A stretch of 8,074 bases of DNA from Actinomycetes bacterium (GTDB taxonomy: Bacteria > Actinomycetota > Thermoleophilia > Solirubrobacterales > Solirubrobacteraceae): the NCBI GenBank assembly GCA_023405705.1, contig JAEXXR010000608.1:1-8074 (forward strand), given 5' to 3'. Every line of letters starts with the position of its first letter. Within the stretch, counting starts at the first letter, position 1. The notes below the pieces were generated by a model. The model saw only the letters and a list, made by a program, of their open reading frames with translations, was not told where the DNA came from and ran no database searches. Both the position numbers and the translations under genes were made by a program. This document shows, piece by piece, positions 6,463-8,074 of the stretch.

Positions 6463-6783
6463 ATGGCAGAACTTCGACGCTTCGAGCTGGACGAGCTGCT
6501 CGTCCGCCCCGGCACCTACTTCAACCCCCAGACCGAGGTGCTCGTCGTCGTCGACGACTCGCCCGAGATGGACCAGGCCGTCTTCAACATGGAGGACGCC
6601 GAGGGCGCCGACTGGGTCCTCGTCTCCGACGAGTCGCCGATCGACGAGGCCGAGCGCGACGAGCTGCTGGAGCGCTTCCAGGTCACCTACCACGCCGGCG
6701 CCGCCAACGCGATCACCGACGACGGCGACGAGTTCGCCGACGAGCTCGAGGACGACGACCAGGAGGTCGGGCGGGAGGACTGA
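6463..6783 (+). CDS. Small, highly acidic protein of unknown function
   Basis: The 106-aa product has a start fixed by the -10 element only 6 nt upstream. The N-terminal two thirds look folded: RRFELDELLVRPGTYFNP, then a short hydrophobic strand EVLVVVDDS, then DWVLVSDESPIDEAERDELLERFQVTYH. The last 23 residues are nearly all disordered and acidic (13 Asp/Glu). There is no signal peptide and no membrane segment, so it should be cytoplasmic. Strong G/C at third codon positions supports coding. I do not recognise the family. It is convergent with the Ca2+/H+ antiporter gene, 54 nt apart, and divergent from the possible 46-aa membrane peptide. A link between its acidic tail and calcium is only speculation. 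Confidence 0.75.
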   Translation: MAELRRFELDELLVRPGTYFNPQTEVLVVVDDSPEMDQAVFNMEDAEGADWVLVSDESPIDEAERDELLERFQVTYHAGAANAITDDGDEFADELEDDDQEVGRED

Positions 6784-6799
6784 ACCGCCCGCGGGCGCA

Positions 6800-6815
6800 G
6801 GTGCCGCACGGCGCC
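6800..6815. terminator. Possible short hairpin between convergent genes
   Basis: GGTGCC (6800-6805) can pair with GGCGCC (6810-6815) with one G-U wobble across a 4-nt loop, in the 54-nt gap between the acidic protein gene and the antiporter gene. There is no U-tract and the stem is short, so this is a weak candidate. Confidence 0.25.
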
Positions 6816-6837
6816 GCGCCCGCCCCGCCGCCGTCGC

Positions 6838-7983
6838 TCACGCGAACGCGAAGGCGAGCGCGACGACGGCGTAGACGGCCAGCAGCTGCACCCCTTCGAA
6901 CCACGTCGACTCGCCCTCCGCCGTGACGTGGTTGGCGATCAGCACCGCCAGCAGGAAGGCCCCCAGCTCGAAGCCGTTGAAGACGAGCGGCATCGGGGCC
7001 GGGCCCAGCACGAACGAGACGAGCACGAGCACCGGTGCGACGAACAGCGCGATCTGGGCGCTCGACCCGATCGCGATGTTGACCGACAGGTCCATCTTGT
7101 TCTTGTGCGCGACGAGCACGGCGACCCAGTGCTCGGCGGCGTTGCCGACGGTCGCGACGACGATCGCGCCGACGAAGAACTCGGTCAGGCCGATCGAGGT
7201 CGCCGCCTCCGAGATCGAGCCGACGAGGATCTCCGACATCAGCGCGACCGCGACGCCCGCCAGCGCCAGCGCGCCGACCGATCTGCGCACGCTCCACGGC
7301 GTCTCCTCGTCCTCCTCCTCGCCCGGCTCCGGCTGCGGGTTGAACAGCCTGCGGTGGGTCTTCAGCGAGAAGACCAGGCCGGCGCCGTAGGAGATCATCA
7401 GCACGATCGCGACGACCAGCGACAGCTTCTCGACGTCGCCGTCGTAGGCGACCCGCTCGGCGCCCGGGCTGGGCAGGCCGGAGCCGTTGATCCCCTCGAA
7501 GATCGCCGGCATCACGAGCGCGACCGCGGCCAGCAGCAGCATCGACGACTGGGCGCTGGCGGCGACGCGGTTGAACTCCTGCTTCTCGCGCCCGAGGCCG
7601 CCGACGAACATCGACATCCCCAGCACGAGCAGGATGTTGCCGATCACCGAGCCGGTGAGGGATGCCTTGACGACCTCGTGCAGGCCCTTCTCCAGCGCGA
7701 AGAGGGCGATGATCAGCTCCGGCGCGTTGCCGAAGGTGACGTTCAGCAGGCCGCCGATGCCGGGGCCCGAGCGGGCGGCCAGCTCCTCGGTCGCGCGGCC
7801 CATCAGCGCGGCCGTCGGGATCACCCCGAGCGCGGAGGTGAAGAAGATCGCGACCGCCGAGACGCCGGCGAGGTCGAGCACGACGGCCAGCGGGATGAAC
7901 GGCACCAGCAGGTACGGCCAGCCGTCGCTCGAGGTCAGGAAGGCCCGCAGGTCGAAGCCCCGTCGCGGGGAGGTGCCGGTCAC
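6838..7983 (-). CDS. cax: Ca2+/H+ antiporter, CaCA superfamily (CAX family)
   Basis: The 381-aa integral membrane protein should export Ca2+ from the cytoplasm in exchange for protons. The two inverted alpha-repeats that form the ion path are clear: GGLLNVTFGNAPELI (77-91) with Glu89, and the second, VATVGNAAEHWVA (276-288) with Glu284. Each is followed by a SxxGSxxGN-like or IGSSAQIAL helix (SLTGSVIGN at 108-116; IGSSAQIAL at 305-313). About ten to eleven hydrophobic segments are visible. A cytosolic acidic loop (PGEEEDEETP, 220-229) separates the two halves, as in other CAX proteins. Length is normal for bacterial CAX (about 350-420 aa). The start is GTG at 7981-7983; the first hydrophobic helix begins about residue 23, so no earlier start is needed. 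Upstream TAGGTAGGG could act as a weak ribosome site or -10. Ca2+ rather than Na+ specificity is inferred from the GNAPE/GNAAEH signatures. Confidence 0.93.
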   Translation of the reverse strand: MTGTSPRRGFDLRAFLTSSDGWPYLLVPFIPLAVVLDLAGVSAVAIFFTSALGVIPTAALMGRATEELAARSGPGIGGLLNVTFGNAPELIIALFALEKGLHEVVKASLTGSVIGNILLVLGMSMFVGGLGREKQEFNRVAASAQSSMLLLAAVALVMPAIFEGINGSGLPSPGAERVAYDGDVEKLSLVVAIVLMISYGAGLVFSLKTHRRLFNPQPEPGEEEDEETPWSVRRSVGALALAGVAVALMSEILVGSISEAATSIGLTEFFVGAIVVATVGNAAEHWVAVLVAHKNKMDLSVNIAIGSSAQIALFVAPVLVLVSFVLGPAPMPLVFNGFELGAFLLAVLIANHVTAEGESTWFEGVQLLAVYAVVALAFAFA

Positions 7984-8074
7984 GGGCCCTACCTACCCCG
8001 GCGGGGCGGGTGCGAGACCGGAACGCGGTGCGGCGGGCGGGTGGCCGGTCGTGGTGCGGCGGGCCGGTGGAGGC
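7984..8074. other. GC-rich region upstream of the antiporter gene, no supported gene
   Basis: These 91 bases hold no frame I can support. The only visible structure is a 12-bp direct repeat, GGTGCGGCGGGC, at 8027-8038 and 8053-8064 (26-bp period), within low-complexity G-rich sequence. Confidence 0.4.

Noticed and set aside
6786..6797. 12-bp palindrome CGCCCGCGGGCG after the acidic protein gene
   Set aside because: It is pure GC with no loop, so it cannot fold as a hairpin, and such strings are common by chance in this composition.

Overview
The window is very GC-rich bacterial DNA. Third codon positions are nearly all G or C, GTG starts occur, and -10 elements look actinobacterial (TANNNT). 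The best fit is an actinobacterium of the class Thermoleophilia (Solirubrobacterales, Conexibacter/Solirubrobacter-like). Two things suggest this: the secreted protein built from 'NPxG..TTYxFxxGT..TYG' modules, a module I associate with that class, and repeated use of AGA for arginine despite the high GC. The assignment is inference from composition and protein style, not from a marker gene.

Layout. (i) 1-279 is the 3' end of an unrecognised helical protein on the + strand. Its stop codon overlaps, through a shared CTAG, the stop of the convergent sirtuin gene. (ii) 276-3595 is a minus-strand block. In order of transcription it holds an SRPBCC-fold protein (3146-3595), a bifunctional 3-hydroxyacyl-CoA dehydrogenase/enoyl-CoA hydratase (1094-3070) with its own candidate -10 element, and an NAD-dependent sirtuin (276-1091) that starts 2 nt after the preceding stop. 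(iii) 3596-3741 is a divergent intergenic region leading to a secreted protein on the + strand (3742-4752) with two Fn3-like repeats and a C-terminal beta domain. (iv) 4794-4825 is a perfect 14-bp hairpin between that gene and the convergent acyl-CoA dehydrogenase gene (4855-6021, minus). (v) 6022-6462 is a 441-base stretch with no long gene. It contains the acyl-CoA dehydrogenase promoter, a 16-bp palindromic operator that looks like a TetR-family site, a possible 46-aa membrane peptide (6189-6329, minus) and a leaderless-type promoter. (vi) 6463-6783 encodes a small, very acidic protein of unknown function (+). (vii) 6838-7983 is a Ca2+/H+ antiporter (CaCA/CAX family, minus). (viii) 7984-8074 is GC-rich sequence upstream of it with no supported gene.

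Function. Three enzymes point to fatty-acid (acyl-CoA) degradation. The acyl-CoA dehydrogenase does step 1 of beta-oxidation, and the fused hydratase/dehydrogenase does steps 2 and 3. No thiolase is present. The sirtuin, apparently translated together with the bifunctional enzyme, carries a Tyr-x-x-Arg motif typical of desuccinylase/demalonylase sirtuins. It could remove acyl marks left on proteins by reactive acyl-CoAs. That pairing and the palindromic operator at the acyl-CoA dehydrogenase promoter are the most interesting points. I see no mobile element, CRISPR array, rRNA or tRNA.
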